From Candidatus Helarchaeota archaeon (lineage in GTDB: Archaea; Asgardarchaeota; Lokiarchaeia; Helarchaeales; RDOG01), in contig JAHPZH010000001.1 of NCBI GenBank assembly GCA_019058315.1, positions 343,536 to 407,535 of the forward strand: 64,000 nucleotides of DNA, given 5' to 3'. Made by a program: the position numbers and the translations under genes. The stretch's first letter is position 1. The number at the start of each line of letters is the position of its first letter. The notes under the pieces are model-generated. The model worked only from the letters and a program-made list of their open reading frames with translations. It had not been told where the DNA came from and did not search any database. This document shows positions 16,731 through 26,900 of the stretch, one piece after another.

Positions 16731-17705
16731 TTAAATAATTGTTTTGATTCCTTCAATAATTTTTTCTTTATTTGGTATTATCCATTTTTCCATTTCTGGA
16801 TTAAAAGGTATTGGCACATCTTGTCCAGCCACCGTTTTGACTGGAGCATCAAGATAATCAAAAGCCCCTTCCATTATAATTTTTGTGATCTCACCAGAAA
16901 TTCCTCCCGTTCTACAAGCTTCATGCACAATAACGGCTCTCCCAGTTTTTTTTATGGAATTAACAATCATTTCTTTATCAAAAGGTGAAATTGTTCTTGG
17001 ATCAAGAACTTCAACTGAAATTCCACTTTTCTGAAGTTCGTTTGCTGCCTCAAGAGCGTGTAAGACCATTATTGAAGTTGCTATTACCGTTATATCCGAT
17101 CCTTCTCTTTTAATTTCCGCCTTACCTATTGGAATAGTAAATTCTTCTTCAGGTACTTCCCCAGTTGTGTTATAAAGAAACTTATGTTCACATGAAATTA
17201 CAGGATTGGGATCTTTAATAGCGGATTTCATTAGTCCATAAGCATCATGAGGAGTACTTGGTTGAATTACTTTAAGCCCAGGAATGTGAATAAACCAAGC
17301 TTCAAGACTTTGAGAGTGATGGGTTGCATAAGAACCCCCCGAGCCAAATGGCAATCTAACAACAATTGGAACTGAACCCTTTCCTCCAAACATATAAAAT
17401 TGCTTAGCTGCTTGATTACAAATTTGATCCATAGCTAAAGCACTTAAATCACCAAACATAATCTCTGCAACAACTTTCATCCCACTTAATGCGGCACCAA
17501 CAGCACACCCTATAATAGCACTTTCCGAAATTGGTGTATCTCTTACTCTTTCTGGTCCAAATTCCTCTTGTAATCCTTGAGTTACTTTAAATGCTCCTTG
17601 CCAATTTTTTCCAATATCTTCTCCAATCAAAACTAGGTCTGGATCTTTTATCATTTCTTCTCGAAGAGCTCTATTTAGAGCTTCATTATATTTCATTACT
17701 ACCAT
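16731..17705 (-). CDS. 2-oxoacid (pyruvate/acetoin) dehydrogenase E1 component, beta subunit
   Basis: The beta chain of the thiamine-dependent E1 heterotetramer, which decarboxylates a 2-oxoacid or acetoin and passes the acyl group to lipoyl-E2. Motifs include VLIGEDIGKNWQGAFKVTQG, the RVRDTPISESAIIGCAVGAA segment, and the transketolase C-domain ending VKTVAGQDVPIPFN. The open frame begins at 17726, but ATG at 17705 has AGGTGA five bases upstream and gives MVVMKYNEAL, the normal family start. The E1 alpha stop is one base away, so the subunits are translationally coupled. The E2 that could complete the complex is at 48018-49229. Confidence 0.92.
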   Translation of the reverse strand: MVVMKYNEALNRALREEMIKDPDLVLIGEDIGKNWQGAFKVTQGLQEEFGPERVRDTPISESAIIGCAVGAALSGMKVVAEIMFGDLSALAMDQICNQAAKQFYMFGGKGSVPIVVRLPFGSGGSYATHHSQSLEAWFIHIPGLKVIQPSTPHDAYGLMKSAIKDPNPVISCEHKFLYNTTGEVPEEEFTIPIGKAEIKREGSDITVIATSIMVLHALEAANELQKSGISVEVLDPRTISPFDKEMIVNSIKKTGRAVIVHEACRTGGISGEITKIIMEGAFDYLDAPVKTVAGQDVPIPFNPEMEKWIIPNKEKIIEGIKTII

Positions 17706-17706
17706 T

Positions 17707-18672
17707 TCATTCACCTGCATAAACATCTTTTAATGCATCTTCAACTGGGGGAAATGGACTCTCCATAGCATAATCAACAGCTTTTTGAATTTCCTCTTCA
17801 ACCATTTCCTCAATCTTTACTATTTCCTCTTCTGTAATATTGTTTTCTAGCATCTTAATTTTAATAATCTTAAGTGGATCTCTTTTAAACCAACTTTCTG
17901 CCTCTTCTTGGGGTCTATATTTAGCTGGATCGTAGCGAGAATGTCCTTTTATTCGATAAGTTTTACACTCGATTAAAGTGGGACCATCACCATTTCTGGC
18001 ACGGTTAATGGCATCTCCAGCAACCTTATAAACTTCTAAAACGTCATTTCCATCAACTACTACACCGGGAATACCATATCCAATTGCTCTATCCGCAATG
18101 TTTTCAATAGCAGTAACTGATTTTATACTGGTGCCCATAGCATACAAATTATTTTCACAAACAAAAATTACGGGTAATTTCCATACCGCAGCAAGATTAA
18201 TACCTTCGTGAAATGTTCCGTTGTTTGAAGCACCATCACCAAAAAAACAAGCACAGACTCTCTGATTATTATATTTTAATTTACATGTAAGCCCTGCGCC
18301 AGTAGCTATTGGTATACTACCTCCAACCACACCATTTGCCCCTAATATTCCAATATCAAAATCTGCAATATGCATACTTCCCCCTTTACTTTTACAATAA
18401 CCCGTTTCCTTGGAAAATAATTCCGCAAACATCTTATCAATTGAAGCACCTTTTGCTATACAATGTCCATGACCACGATGAGTGCTTGTAATATAATCTT
18501 CTTTGGATAAATGGGCACAAACTCCGACTGCAACGGCTTCTTCTCCCATATAAGTATGGAGAGTGCCAGGAATTACGGTGGTTCCTAATAATTCATATGA
18601 TTTTTCTTCAAACCGCCTTATTGTAAACATGTTGGCGTAAAAATCGAGTAATTTCATCTTTTCCAGTTCCAT
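17707..18672 (-). CDS. 2-oxoacid (pyruvate/acetoin) dehydrogenase E1 component, alpha subunit
   Basis: The alpha chain of E1 carries the thiamine diphosphate motif: CFFGDGASNNGTFHEG followed by the ENN at the end of the strand. STHRGHGHCIAKG and KGGSMHI are typical of the acetoin/pyruvate dehydrogenase type, and KGHSRYDPAKYR is the conserved regulatory-loop region. The 321-residue length is normal for AcoA/PdhA. The substrate cannot be fixed by sequence alone; acetoin, pyruvate and branched-chain oxoacids are all possible. It leads a minus-strand run with E1 beta and the Rab-like GTPase. Confidence 0.92.
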   Translation of the reverse strand: MELEKMKLLDFYANMFTIRRFEEKSYELLGTTVIPGTLHTYMGEEAVAVGVCAHLSKEDYITSTHRGHGHCIAKGASIDKMFAELFSKETGYCKSKGGSMHIADFDIGILGANGVVGGSIPIATGAGLTCKLKYNNQRVCACFFGDGASNNGTFHEGINLAAVWKLPVIFVCENNLYAMGTSIKSVTAIENIADRAIGYGIPGVVVDGNDVLEVYKVAGDAINRARNGDGPTLIECKTYRIKGHSRYDPAKYRPQEEAESWFKRDPLKIIKIKMLENNITEEEIVKIEEMVEEEIQKAVDYAMESPFPPVEDALKDVYAGE

Positions 18673-18785
18673 TTATTGCACCAAATAATTTTTCATAAAA
18701 TGATTAATACAATATTATCAATTTTAGATAGTGTTTAAAAAATTTAATTTAATTCTAATTTAATAAAATATTTTGGTTGAGATCA

Positions 18786-20276
18786 ATGCCAAAAAAGAAT
18801 GAAAAACCACCAGAACCTTTAAACGACTTAAAAGATGGAGAAGCCATTGAAATAACAAGTACAAGTGGCAGAATTTATAAGATAAAGAACGTTGGAGGCG
18901 TGTATTCTTGCAATTGTCCTGCTTGGCGATTCCAAAATATACCGATTGAACAAAGATCTTGTAAACATATCCGACAATTTCGGGGAGAAGAAGCAGAAAA
19001 ATATCGTGTAGGAAACTTAACTGTTACAAGGATTACCACAAAAAAAGAAAAATCGTCAGAAGAAGAAAAAGAAGTGGATGATAAAAAGTGGAAACCAAAG
19101 GTTTTATTAGCACAAAAATGGACCGAAGAGGTAGATCCGACTGGTTGGTATATGTCTGAAAAATTAGATGGTGTTAGGGCATATTGGGATGGTAATGAAT
19201 TATGGTCGCGTCAAGGTAACAAATACTATGCTCCTGACTGGTTTTTAGATGGGTTACCAGACTTTCATTTAGATGGAGAACTTTTCGGGGGTAGAGGTGA
19301 ATTTCAAGTAACAGTTTCCATTGTTAGAAGACAAGATTATAATGATCTCTGGAAGGATATTAAATACAGAATCTTTGATGCACCTGATGATAAAAATGAA
19401 TTTAAAAAAAGGTTAGAAATATTAAATAACTGGTATAATTTGAATAAAGTTCCTTATGCTGAAATTCTAAAACAGACAATTTGTAAGAATAGGAAACACC
19501 TACAAGAAGAGTTGAATAAAGTATTGGGGTTAGGAGGAGAAGGTCTAATAATTAGACAAGCAAGTTCAAAATATGTTCATGGTAGATCTAATACATTATT
19601 GAAAGTTAAGGCAACCCATGACGCAGAAGCAAAAGTTATTGGTTATAACCCGGGGAAGGGAAAGTATAAAGGGATGGTTGGTTCTTTACAATGCCAAATG
19701 CCAAATGGGCTAGAATTCAATTTGTCAGGGTTTCCAGATGAAATGAGGGAAAATCCTCCTGAAATAGGAACCATTGTGACTTATCATTATCAAGAATGGA
19801 CTAAAGATGGGAAACCAAGATTTCCTGCTTTTTTTAGAATTAGAAAAGATGTTAAATGGGAAGATGTAATTAAAGCTGGAACCGATAGTCTAACAACTGA
19901 TGTAACAAAAAAGGTTAAAAAGACGAAAAAAGCTAAGAAACTAAAAAAAATAAAGGAGAAAGAAGAAATGGGAAAAGCAAAAAAACCTAAGAAAACAACA
20001 AAAACACCTAAAAAAACAACAAAAAAAGAAACAACGGGTGGTACGGAAACAGAATCCGGAAAAACTTATTATTATGAACTCACTGATGAAAAATCTAATA
20101 AATTTTGGCAAATAGTTGTTTCAGGAAATTCTTATACCACAACTTATGGTCGGATAGGAACAGATGGTGGATCATCGACAAAAGATTGGAAAGATAATGC
20201 TGAAGCAATTAAAAAAGCTGCTTCTCAAAGAAATTCTAAAGAGAAAAAAGGATATATTTTGAAAAAAGTGGACTGA
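18786..20276 (+). CDS. SWIM zinc finger - ATP-dependent DNA ligase - WGR domain fusion
   Basis: Three parts are seen, numbered from ATG 18786 (the TTG at 18777 is the alternative). Residues 20-65 form a SWIM finger with CNC and a later CKH. About 105-370 is an ATP-dependent ligase core: MSEKLDGVRAYW with the adenylated Lys near 126, HLDGELF (motif III), GGEGLIIRQ (motif IV), LLKVK (motif V), then an OB-fold region. A long Lys/Thr-rich linker follows, and about 425-495 is a WGR domain with YGRIGTDGGSS in place of the usual WGR tryptophan. WGR and SWIM domains bind nucleic acids or damaged DNA, so a repair role is likely. Confidence 0.85.
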   Translation: MPKKNEKPPEPLNDLKDGEAIEITSTSGRIYKIKNVGGVYSCNCPAWRFQNIPIEQRSCKHIRQFRGEEAEKYRVGNLTVTRITTKKEKSSEEEKEVDDKKWKPKVLLAQKWTEEVDPTGWYMSEKLDGVRAYWDGNELWSRQGNKYYAPDWFLDGLPDFHLDGELFGGRGEFQVTVSIVRRQDYNDLWKDIKYRIFDAPDDKNEFKKRLEILNNWYNLNKVPYAEILKQTICKNRKHLQEELNKVLGLGGEGLIIRQASSKYVHGRSNTLLKVKATHDAEAKVIGYNPGKGKYKGMVGSLQCQMPNGLEFNLSGFPDEMRENPPEIGTIVTYHYQEWTKDGKPRFPAFFRIRKDVKWEDVIKAGTDSLTTDVTKKVKKTKKAKKLKKIKEKEEMGKAKKPKKTTKTPKKTTKKETTGGTETESGKTYYYELTDEKSNKFWQIVVSGNSYTTTYGRIGTDGGSSTKDWKDNAEAIKKAASQRNSKEKKGYILKKVD

Positions 20277-20290
20277 AATCTTTGATAATT

Positions 20291-21772
20291 TCATCCCATA
20301 CTTTTTTTATTATTATTTATTTTTGAAGAAATTTCAGCAGCTCTTTCTTTTAAAATTGAATCGACTCGACTAATATCTTTATGAAGCCATTTAGTAGCTA
20401 GTAACCAAAGTAATATTGATGGTAATCCTAGTGATACTGAAATAAAAGCTGTGCTCATATAATTGTAATTGTTAACTGAGAGTAATATACCTGAAATAAT
20501 GGGACCTAAGCCAAAACCAATAAATTCTAAAAATTGGTTCCATGAAGAAATTGTTGCTTGAGCTTCTGGTAAGTTGATTTTTTGTAAAACAGGGTTTTGA
20601 TTGATAGAATAGATTACAATAACAGCCCTAAGAATAAATAGCAAACCTCCAAAGAGAAAAAATACCGGATATTTCAAAATATTCTCAATATAGTTACCTT
20701 CCCATGGAAGTAAGATTGGAAGTGGCATAATAAATAATAATAATATTAAAAAAAACAAGCTTCCCATAGAAAAAACAATCATATAAACACGATTTTTGAT
20801 ATCTTTTGCTGCTAATCTATCAGACAATTTTGAAAAAGTGATTGACCCGAAAATTGCTCCTGGCAATCCAAAAATAATCATAAGTAAAGAACTCACAACA
20901 GGTGAGACATTCCTTGGAGGAGATTGTATGTAGGGGTAAATCATATAGATTGCTATTGAGAATAAAATCCATGTGCTTATACCTTCAACGAAAGCAATAA
21001 TATTTGTAGGAGAAAATATTGTTGTTCTGACGGTTTCTCTATTTAATTTATAATCATATTTAGTTTCAAATTTAATACCATCCTTTTCGTACTGGGTATT
21101 TAAAATATATGCTAATTCATCATACATTAACCCTCTTTTTGGTTCTTTAAAGAAGAGCATAATAAAACCACTAATAAACAATAAAATACCTGTTGACCAG
21201 TAATATATTCGCCATAAACCCGCTTGAATTAAAATAGAACTAAATAGCATCCCAAAAATTACAAATAATTGGAAAAAAAATACAAGTACACCGAAAAAGC
21301 GAGAACGCGCATTAAAGGATATTGTATCATTAGAAATAGAAAAAATTATAGGCAGAACACCTCCTTGACCAATTCCGAGGACGATATAACTTAAAAGAAA
21401 TAATAAATATGTGTTAGCTTCATTCAAAGGAATGAATCCATTAAAAAATCTTCCAATCCCCATAATCCAAAGTACAAATACCAATAACTTCTTTCTTGAA
21501 AATCTATCTGCATAGATACCAAAAATAATCCCCGTTATAGCTAGAGAAATGGTTTTTAAACCAACAATAAAACCAAGTTCTACCGAATGAAAGGAATCAT
21601 ATGGCCAGATAATTTTCGAAATACCAAGCATATTCAACATTAATCCAGCAACAGACAAAGCTACTGCTGCTCTTAAAAAAAATAATGGCCAATAATTTCT
21701 TATAATTTTTTTCATATTTGGAATATCAGAATTTTTTGATGGTTCTATATTCCCTAGTTGTACTGAATCCAT
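20291..21772 (-). CDS. Major facilitator superfamily transporter
   Basis: A 493-residue protein with about twelve membrane spans. The loop between spans 2 and 3 reads GIYADRFSRKKLLVF, the MFS signature (GxxADRxGRR-type), repeated more weakly as FSKLSDRLAAKDIKNR in the second half. A cytoplasmic loop of about 50 residues (EPKRGLMYDELAYIL onwards) joins the halves. Substrate not identifiable. It converges with the ligase-WGR gene, leaving 14 bases between stops. Confidence 0.88.
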   Translation of the reverse strand: MDSVQLGNIEPSKNSDIPNMKKIIRNYWPLFFLRAAVALSVAGLMLNMLGISKIIWPYDSFHSVELGFIVGLKTISLAITGIIFGIYADRFSRKKLLVFVLWIMGIGRFFNGFIPLNEANTYLLFLLSYIVLGIGQGGVLPIIFSISNDTISFNARSRFFGVLVFFFQLFVIFGMLFSSILIQAGLWRIYYWSTGILLFISGFIMLFFKEPKRGLMYDELAYILNTQYEKDGIKFETKYDYKLNRETVRTTIFSPTNIIAFVEGISTWILFSIAIYMIYPYIQSPPRNVSPVVSSLLMIIFGLPGAIFGSITFSKLSDRLAAKDIKNRVYMIVFSMGSLFFLILLLFIMPLPILLPWEGNYIENILKYPVFFLFGGLLFILRAVIVIYSINQNPVLQKINLPEAQATISSWNQFLEFIGFGLGPIISGILLSVNNYNYMSTAFISVSLGLPSILLWLLATKWLHKDISRVDSILKERAAEISSKINNNKKSMG

Positions 21773-21849
21773 TTAAATTACTTTAAATATCCTTCTTAAA
21801 ATCATATTGGAAGGAATGAAATAATAATAAAACAGCTAATTATTTTATA

Positions 21850-22578
21850 TTAGTCAGTACTTGAAGCTGTTATTACTATAACTTCTTTATTTTCTTGTAT
21901 TATAATAGTCCACAAATAGGCCCCCCACCATTCTTTCCCCCTTTCAAAGAATTTTGAGCAATTTTCATCCCATAGATAAATCCAAACCGGATATTTAAAA
22001 TCATAAAAAAGCAATCTATTTAAATCCAAAAAGAGTTGATTAAGTTCTGCATTTTCTGCTTTTAGACCATAAGGTGGGTCGGAAAAGCATTTGGCATAAC
22101 CTTTGCTGGAATATTTATAAATTTCTTCAAATCTTTCGTAATTCGGGAGATTATTAATTGAATGGATATTAAGTACTACATTCTCTTTTTTTTCTTCATC
22201 GCCTACATAAAAGTACGCATTTAAAAAATTTTTATTCCTGCCTCGTAAAATCAGCTTTTTTCTATTAAGATCAAAATAAGGTCCAAAAAATTCTTCTATT
22301 GTAATTATTTCTCCTCTTGGAGCTTCGTTTAATATTTTATATATTGATAAATGTCTATCCATTTCTTCTTTAGAAAATCTATGACTGATGTAATAATCTT
22401 CATCTCGTTTACGAAGGATTTTTAAACCTTCTATTGCGGCTTTTTGGCATAATCTATAAATATTTTCAATAAAATCCTCCTCATATTCCAAAATTACAAA
22501 TTTTAAGGCTCCATATATGTTCTTATATTGATCTAATTTATTCGCCCTCTCTTCCAAAATTAGTTTTTCTTTTAGCAT
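21850..22578 (-). CDS. Hypothetical protein, 242 aa
   Basis: I do not recognise this gene. It encodes a soluble protein rich in aromatic residues and Glu, with no signal peptide. Notable segments are CFSDPPYGL near residue 168, which resembles the DPPY motif of N6-adenine methyltransferases but lacks the rest of that fold, and a hydrophobic C-terminal strand region ending EVIVITASSTD. It lies 77 bases downstream of the MFS gene's start on the same strand and may precede it in one transcript. Confidence 0.6.
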   Translation of the reverse strand: MLKEKLILEERANKLDQYKNIYGALKFVILEYEEDFIENIYRLCQKAAIEGLKILRKRDEDYYISHRFSKEEMDRHLSIYKILNEAPRGEIITIEEFFGPYFDLNRKKLILRGRNKNFLNAYFYVGDEEKKENVVLNIHSINNLPNYERFEEIYKYSSKGYAKCFSDPPYGLKAENAELNQLFLDLNRLLFYDFKYPVWIYLWDENCSKFFERGKEWWGAYLWTIIIQENKEVIVITASSTD

Positions 22579-22684
22579 TTGTTTTCCTTTGGATTAATTA
22601 GTATTATTAATCTATTTAACTTGATTAGAATAAATAAATTGTATATCATTCAAATCTAAAATAATATTGGAAAGTGTATTTTAT

Positions 22685-23728
22685 ATGAAAATGAAAGCGG
22701 CAATGTTTCATGGACCCAAAAATGTAGTATTAGAAGAAACACCAATCCCAGAAATTTCGGATGATGAAGTTCTCGTAAAAATTAAAGCGTCAACAACTTG
22801 CGGTACTGATAGAAAATTATATCTGAGACCGGGTAAAAAATATCCCTCCTATTTTAAACCACCCACTATTTTTGGGCATGAAATCGCTGGTGAAATCTAT
22901 CAAATCGGGAAAAATGTAGAAGGTTATGAAATTGGGCAGCCTGTATATGTACATGATTCTGCTCCTTGTTTAAAATGCTTTTATTGCAAAATTGGACGAC
23001 ATAGCTTGTGTGAAAACATTACTTGGAGCTGGGGAACTTGGACTGAGTTTATTAAGGTCCCCAAAGAAATTATACAAAGTGGAAATATGGTTCCGATTCC
23101 AAAAAATTTGTCATTTGCAGAAGCAGCACTAACAGAACCTTTATCTTGTGTTCTTATGGGTGTGGAACGTTCTAATATCGGACTTGGAGATACTGTAGTA
23201 ATTATGGGGGCTGGTCCTATTGGGTTATTTTGGACTAATCTAGTCAAAAATAAGGGAGCTAAAATAATCCAAGTTGATTTAAAAAAGGAAAGATTGGAAT
23301 TAGCAAAAAAATTGGGTGCTGATATTGTTATAAATGCCGATAAAGAAAAAGACATTATTAAAGCAGTCAAAGATCACACAGACGAAGGGCGAGGTGCAGA
23401 TGTCGCCGTTGAGGCAATAGGTTATCCCCAAACATGGGAGACAACTATTAAAATGGCTAGAAAAGGAGGATTAGTGAATTTATTTGGTGGTCCACCGCCA
23501 ACTTCAGATATTTCAATTAACACAGCTTTGTTACATTATAATGAATTAACTTTAATTGGAGTTTTTCATACTACACCACGTTATGTGCAAGCTTCAATTA
23601 ATTTATTAGCAAATAAGAAAATTAATACAGATATTTTTATTTCAGAAGAATTAAAGCTAGATGATCTTGATAAAATATTAGATAACTTGGTAAACCAGAA
23701 AGGAATTAAAACAGCTATTATTCCTTAA
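22685..23728 (+). CDS. Zinc-dependent medium-chain dehydrogenase
   Basis: An alcohol/polyol dehydrogenase of the MDR family. Catalytic zinc ligands are in TTCGTDRK and FGHEIAGE; the structural zinc loop is CLKCFYCKIGRHSLC. The Rossmann motif VVIMGAGPIGLFW is followed by an acidic residue, VDLKKERL, suggesting NAD rather than NADP. The frame opens with a TTG at 22667, but the ATG at 22685 gives MKMKAAMFHGP, the usual N-terminus, with GGAAAG upstream. Substrate unknown; it resembles sorbitol/threonine dehydrogenases. A second enzyme of this family is at 44410-45447. Confidence 0.9.
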   Translation: MKMKAAMFHGPKNVVLEETPIPEISDDEVLVKIKASTTCGTDRKLYLRPGKKYPSYFKPPTIFGHEIAGEIYQIGKNVEGYEIGQPVYVHDSAPCLKCFYCKIGRHSLCENITWSWGTWTEFIKVPKEIIQSGNMVPIPKNLSFAEAALTEPLSCVLMGVERSNIGLGDTVVIMGAGPIGLFWTNLVKNKGAKIIQVDLKKERLELAKKLGADIVINADKEKDIIKAVKDHTDEGRGADVAVEAIGYPQTWETTIKMARKGGLVNLFGGPPPTSDISINTALLHYNELTLIGVFHTTPRYVQASINLLANKKINTDIFISEELKLDDLDKILDNLVNQKGIKTAIIP

Positions 23729-23920
23729 ATTTTTTAAAAACCTAAATTTAGTAACAAAGAGATTTCTAGGAAAAAGTTAATTATATTTAATTTATAAAAT
23801 AAAACTTTAAATAAGATAAATTTGGATAATATAACAATAAATAAAATAAAACTATGAGCTATTTATTGTATTATATTATTTATTATTGGGAATCTTTTTA
23901 AACTATAGGTGGTTTCTGAT

Positions 23921-26900
23921 ATGAAGGGTAACAATAGGAGTTTTTTTATTATAATAATTCTAATATATTTATGTTATATTGCTTCACCTTTGTTCTTATC
24001 GAATTATTCGGTAAATAATTTTAATTTTATTAATATAGGATTTAGTAAAGAGATAAATTCTGAATTAGATTCTATAAATAATGAATTTAATGATTCTAAA
24101 CTACAACAGATTCTTGAAAAATTCAATTTTAATGAAATTAATAATAATGAATGGAGTAAGGATTTTCAAAAAGCAGATAAAAATTTTAATGGGATTAATG
24201 ATCAATTTGAGCCAAAACTCTTTGAATTATCAAGAATGAAAAACTTACAAGAAATTAAACCTAATAAAGAAATGTTTTTATCTGATGAAGACATAATTAA
24301 TGAAATTTTAGGCAATAAAAAACAAACCTTAGAAGAAATTTCTTACGATAATATTCCAATTATTATACAATTTTCCGATGGAGATTTTGAATCATATTCT
24401 TCTCTTTTTATGAGTTTAGGAGGAAAGGTTAAATCAATTTATAAAACATCTATTAATGGGTTTGCAGGAACAATAGATTTTGAAGGGTTAAGTCGTTTTT
24501 GTGAACTATTAAAGCTGGATAATAAACAATTTCTTTTAGAAGAAGATGTAAGATTAGAAGCTAATTTATATTACAACTCTCGAAACATGAATCTTCGTCC
24601 TTATGTATGGAATACTCTCAATTATACTGGAGATACTAACAGTTCAATTGCTATAATAGACACAGGAATAGATGATTTCCACAATTTTTTTCGACCTGGA
24701 TACTCTTCTGGAAATTCTGCATATAAAATTGTAGGCTGGAATGATGTGGTAAATGGTTTATCTTCACCTTATGATGATGAAGGTCATGGATCTCATTGTG
24801 CTGGCATTGCCGCTGGAGAAGGATCCCCTAAATATGATATTTCTGGGAGATCAGTATCTACTTTTAGTTATGGATTAAATCTATCTGGGGGTTATATTTT
24901 TCTGGGAGGTTACCTGGATTTAATTGGGGGAAGATTCAATGTGACTGATCCTGGACTTATAGAAATAAATTGTAATTTTAATGATTACACGCCTGCACCC
25001 GATGATGTTGATATTTATGCTTATCTTTATCGAGGAGAATCTGTTGTGGATTCTTATGTATCTGGAGCTTCTTCATGGAGTGATACACTTACCTATACTG
25101 CAACTGCTAGTACTCTTGGCGACTACTCATTAAGAATTAGAATAATATTGAGGGATGTTAACGGTGATTGGTTTGTAGATGAACCTATTTTTGGATTTAC
25201 AGGTACAATTCATTGGCCATTTAACCCTCCTGAAATGGGTAGTGGAGATAGATATAAAGGTATTGCACCAGATGCACAACTAGTAGGAATAAAAGTACTT
25301 GACGAAACTGGTGGGGGTTGGGAGTCAGATATAGTTGCTGGAGTAAACTGGGCAATCAATAATAAGTTAAGTTACAATATAACAACTATTTCTATGAGCC
25401 TTGGGTATGATACGGGAGGTCATACTTCTATAATTAATGCAGTTAATAATGCGGTTGCGAATGGGATAGTTACTGTTGTTGCAGCTGGAAATGAAGGTGG
25501 GATAGGGAATAATATTGGATCGCCTGGTGATGCTGATAAAGTAATAACAGTAGCAGCAATGAATTATGAAGATCGAGTCACAGATTATAGTAGCGCAGGT
25601 CGTACCTCATATTCTGGCCAAACAATTAAACCTGATATAATGGCACCTGGTGGCAGTTATAATTCTTTGACAATTTTCTCTACTGATACAAATGATCAAG
25701 ATGCTAATGGAATTTCCACGGATATTTATTTAAACGATACTTATCCTGCTGTTGGGACTTCAATGGCAACCCCTGCTGTGGCTGGAGCTACAAATCTATT
25801 GATTGAAGCAATGGGGGGTTATTCTAACTGGAATTATACTGAAGAAGAGGCTGGGAGAGTCAAGGCGTTACTTTTAATGACCGCAACAGAGACATACCCC
25901 TTAACGAGAGAAGTTGATACTGGATATAGCCCTGTGCTTAATCGTGGAGGAAAAGATTATCATGAAGGATATGGAAGGATAAATATTGATGCCGCAATAG
26001 AAGCTTATACCCAAAAATTAACAGAAGGCACATATAATAGTTCTTGGCTTTCGAGTAGTTTGATTAATCCGTTTAATAAACATGCCCTCGGTTGTTATGT
26101 CGATCTTATTGCCGGAGAGGAATATTATTTTAATCTATTCGTCCCTGATGGAACAGATTTTGATTTGCACTTATATAATAATACACCCACTCTAGTAGGT
26201 GATCCAATATTGGTTGCTTCAAGCACATCTTCTATATTAGGAATGGATGAATTCTTCCGTTATATACCCAATGCATCTGGGAGACATTACTTAATTGCTA
26301 AAGCAATATCTGGTGAAGGAATTGCAAATTTTACTTATAAAACTAACATGCTGCCACCAAATCTCACTAATGGGTCCGTTACGCCTACTACAGGAAATCA
26401 ATCAACTTTATTAAATTTTAGTGTAATTTATACTGAACCTGAAGGTTATCCACCGACATCCATTAATGTACTAATAAATGGAACACCTTATCCAATGGAA
26501 AAACAAAATATCTCCGATAACTCCTATACGGATGGTTGTGCTTACCAATGTTTAACATATCTTCAACCAGGAAGTTATAATTATTCCTTTGAATGCTGGG
26601 ATGGTAAATATTACAATTTTACAAATACCTATTTTGGAATTAATATTGTAGAAGCTAATCTTTTATCGCCAACATTAACAAATGGACAAATATATCCAAA
26701 TGAAGGGTATGCTAACTGGACCACGTTTAAATTTAGAGTTACTTACACAGATGCAGATAACAATGCACCTAGTTACGTGAATGTTACGATAAATACAACA
26801 TCATATTCTATGATTAAGCAAAATCCTTTGGATACGAACTATATGGATGGTTGTATTTTTATGCTCAATACGGAATTGGACATTGGAAATTATTACTTTT

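Noticed and set aside
22060..22095. DPPY motif in the 242-residue unknown protein as a sign of a DNA adenine methyltransferase
   Set aside because: Only CFSDPPYGL is present; I see no SAM-binding FxGxG motif or Rossmann pattern, so the match is probably chance.
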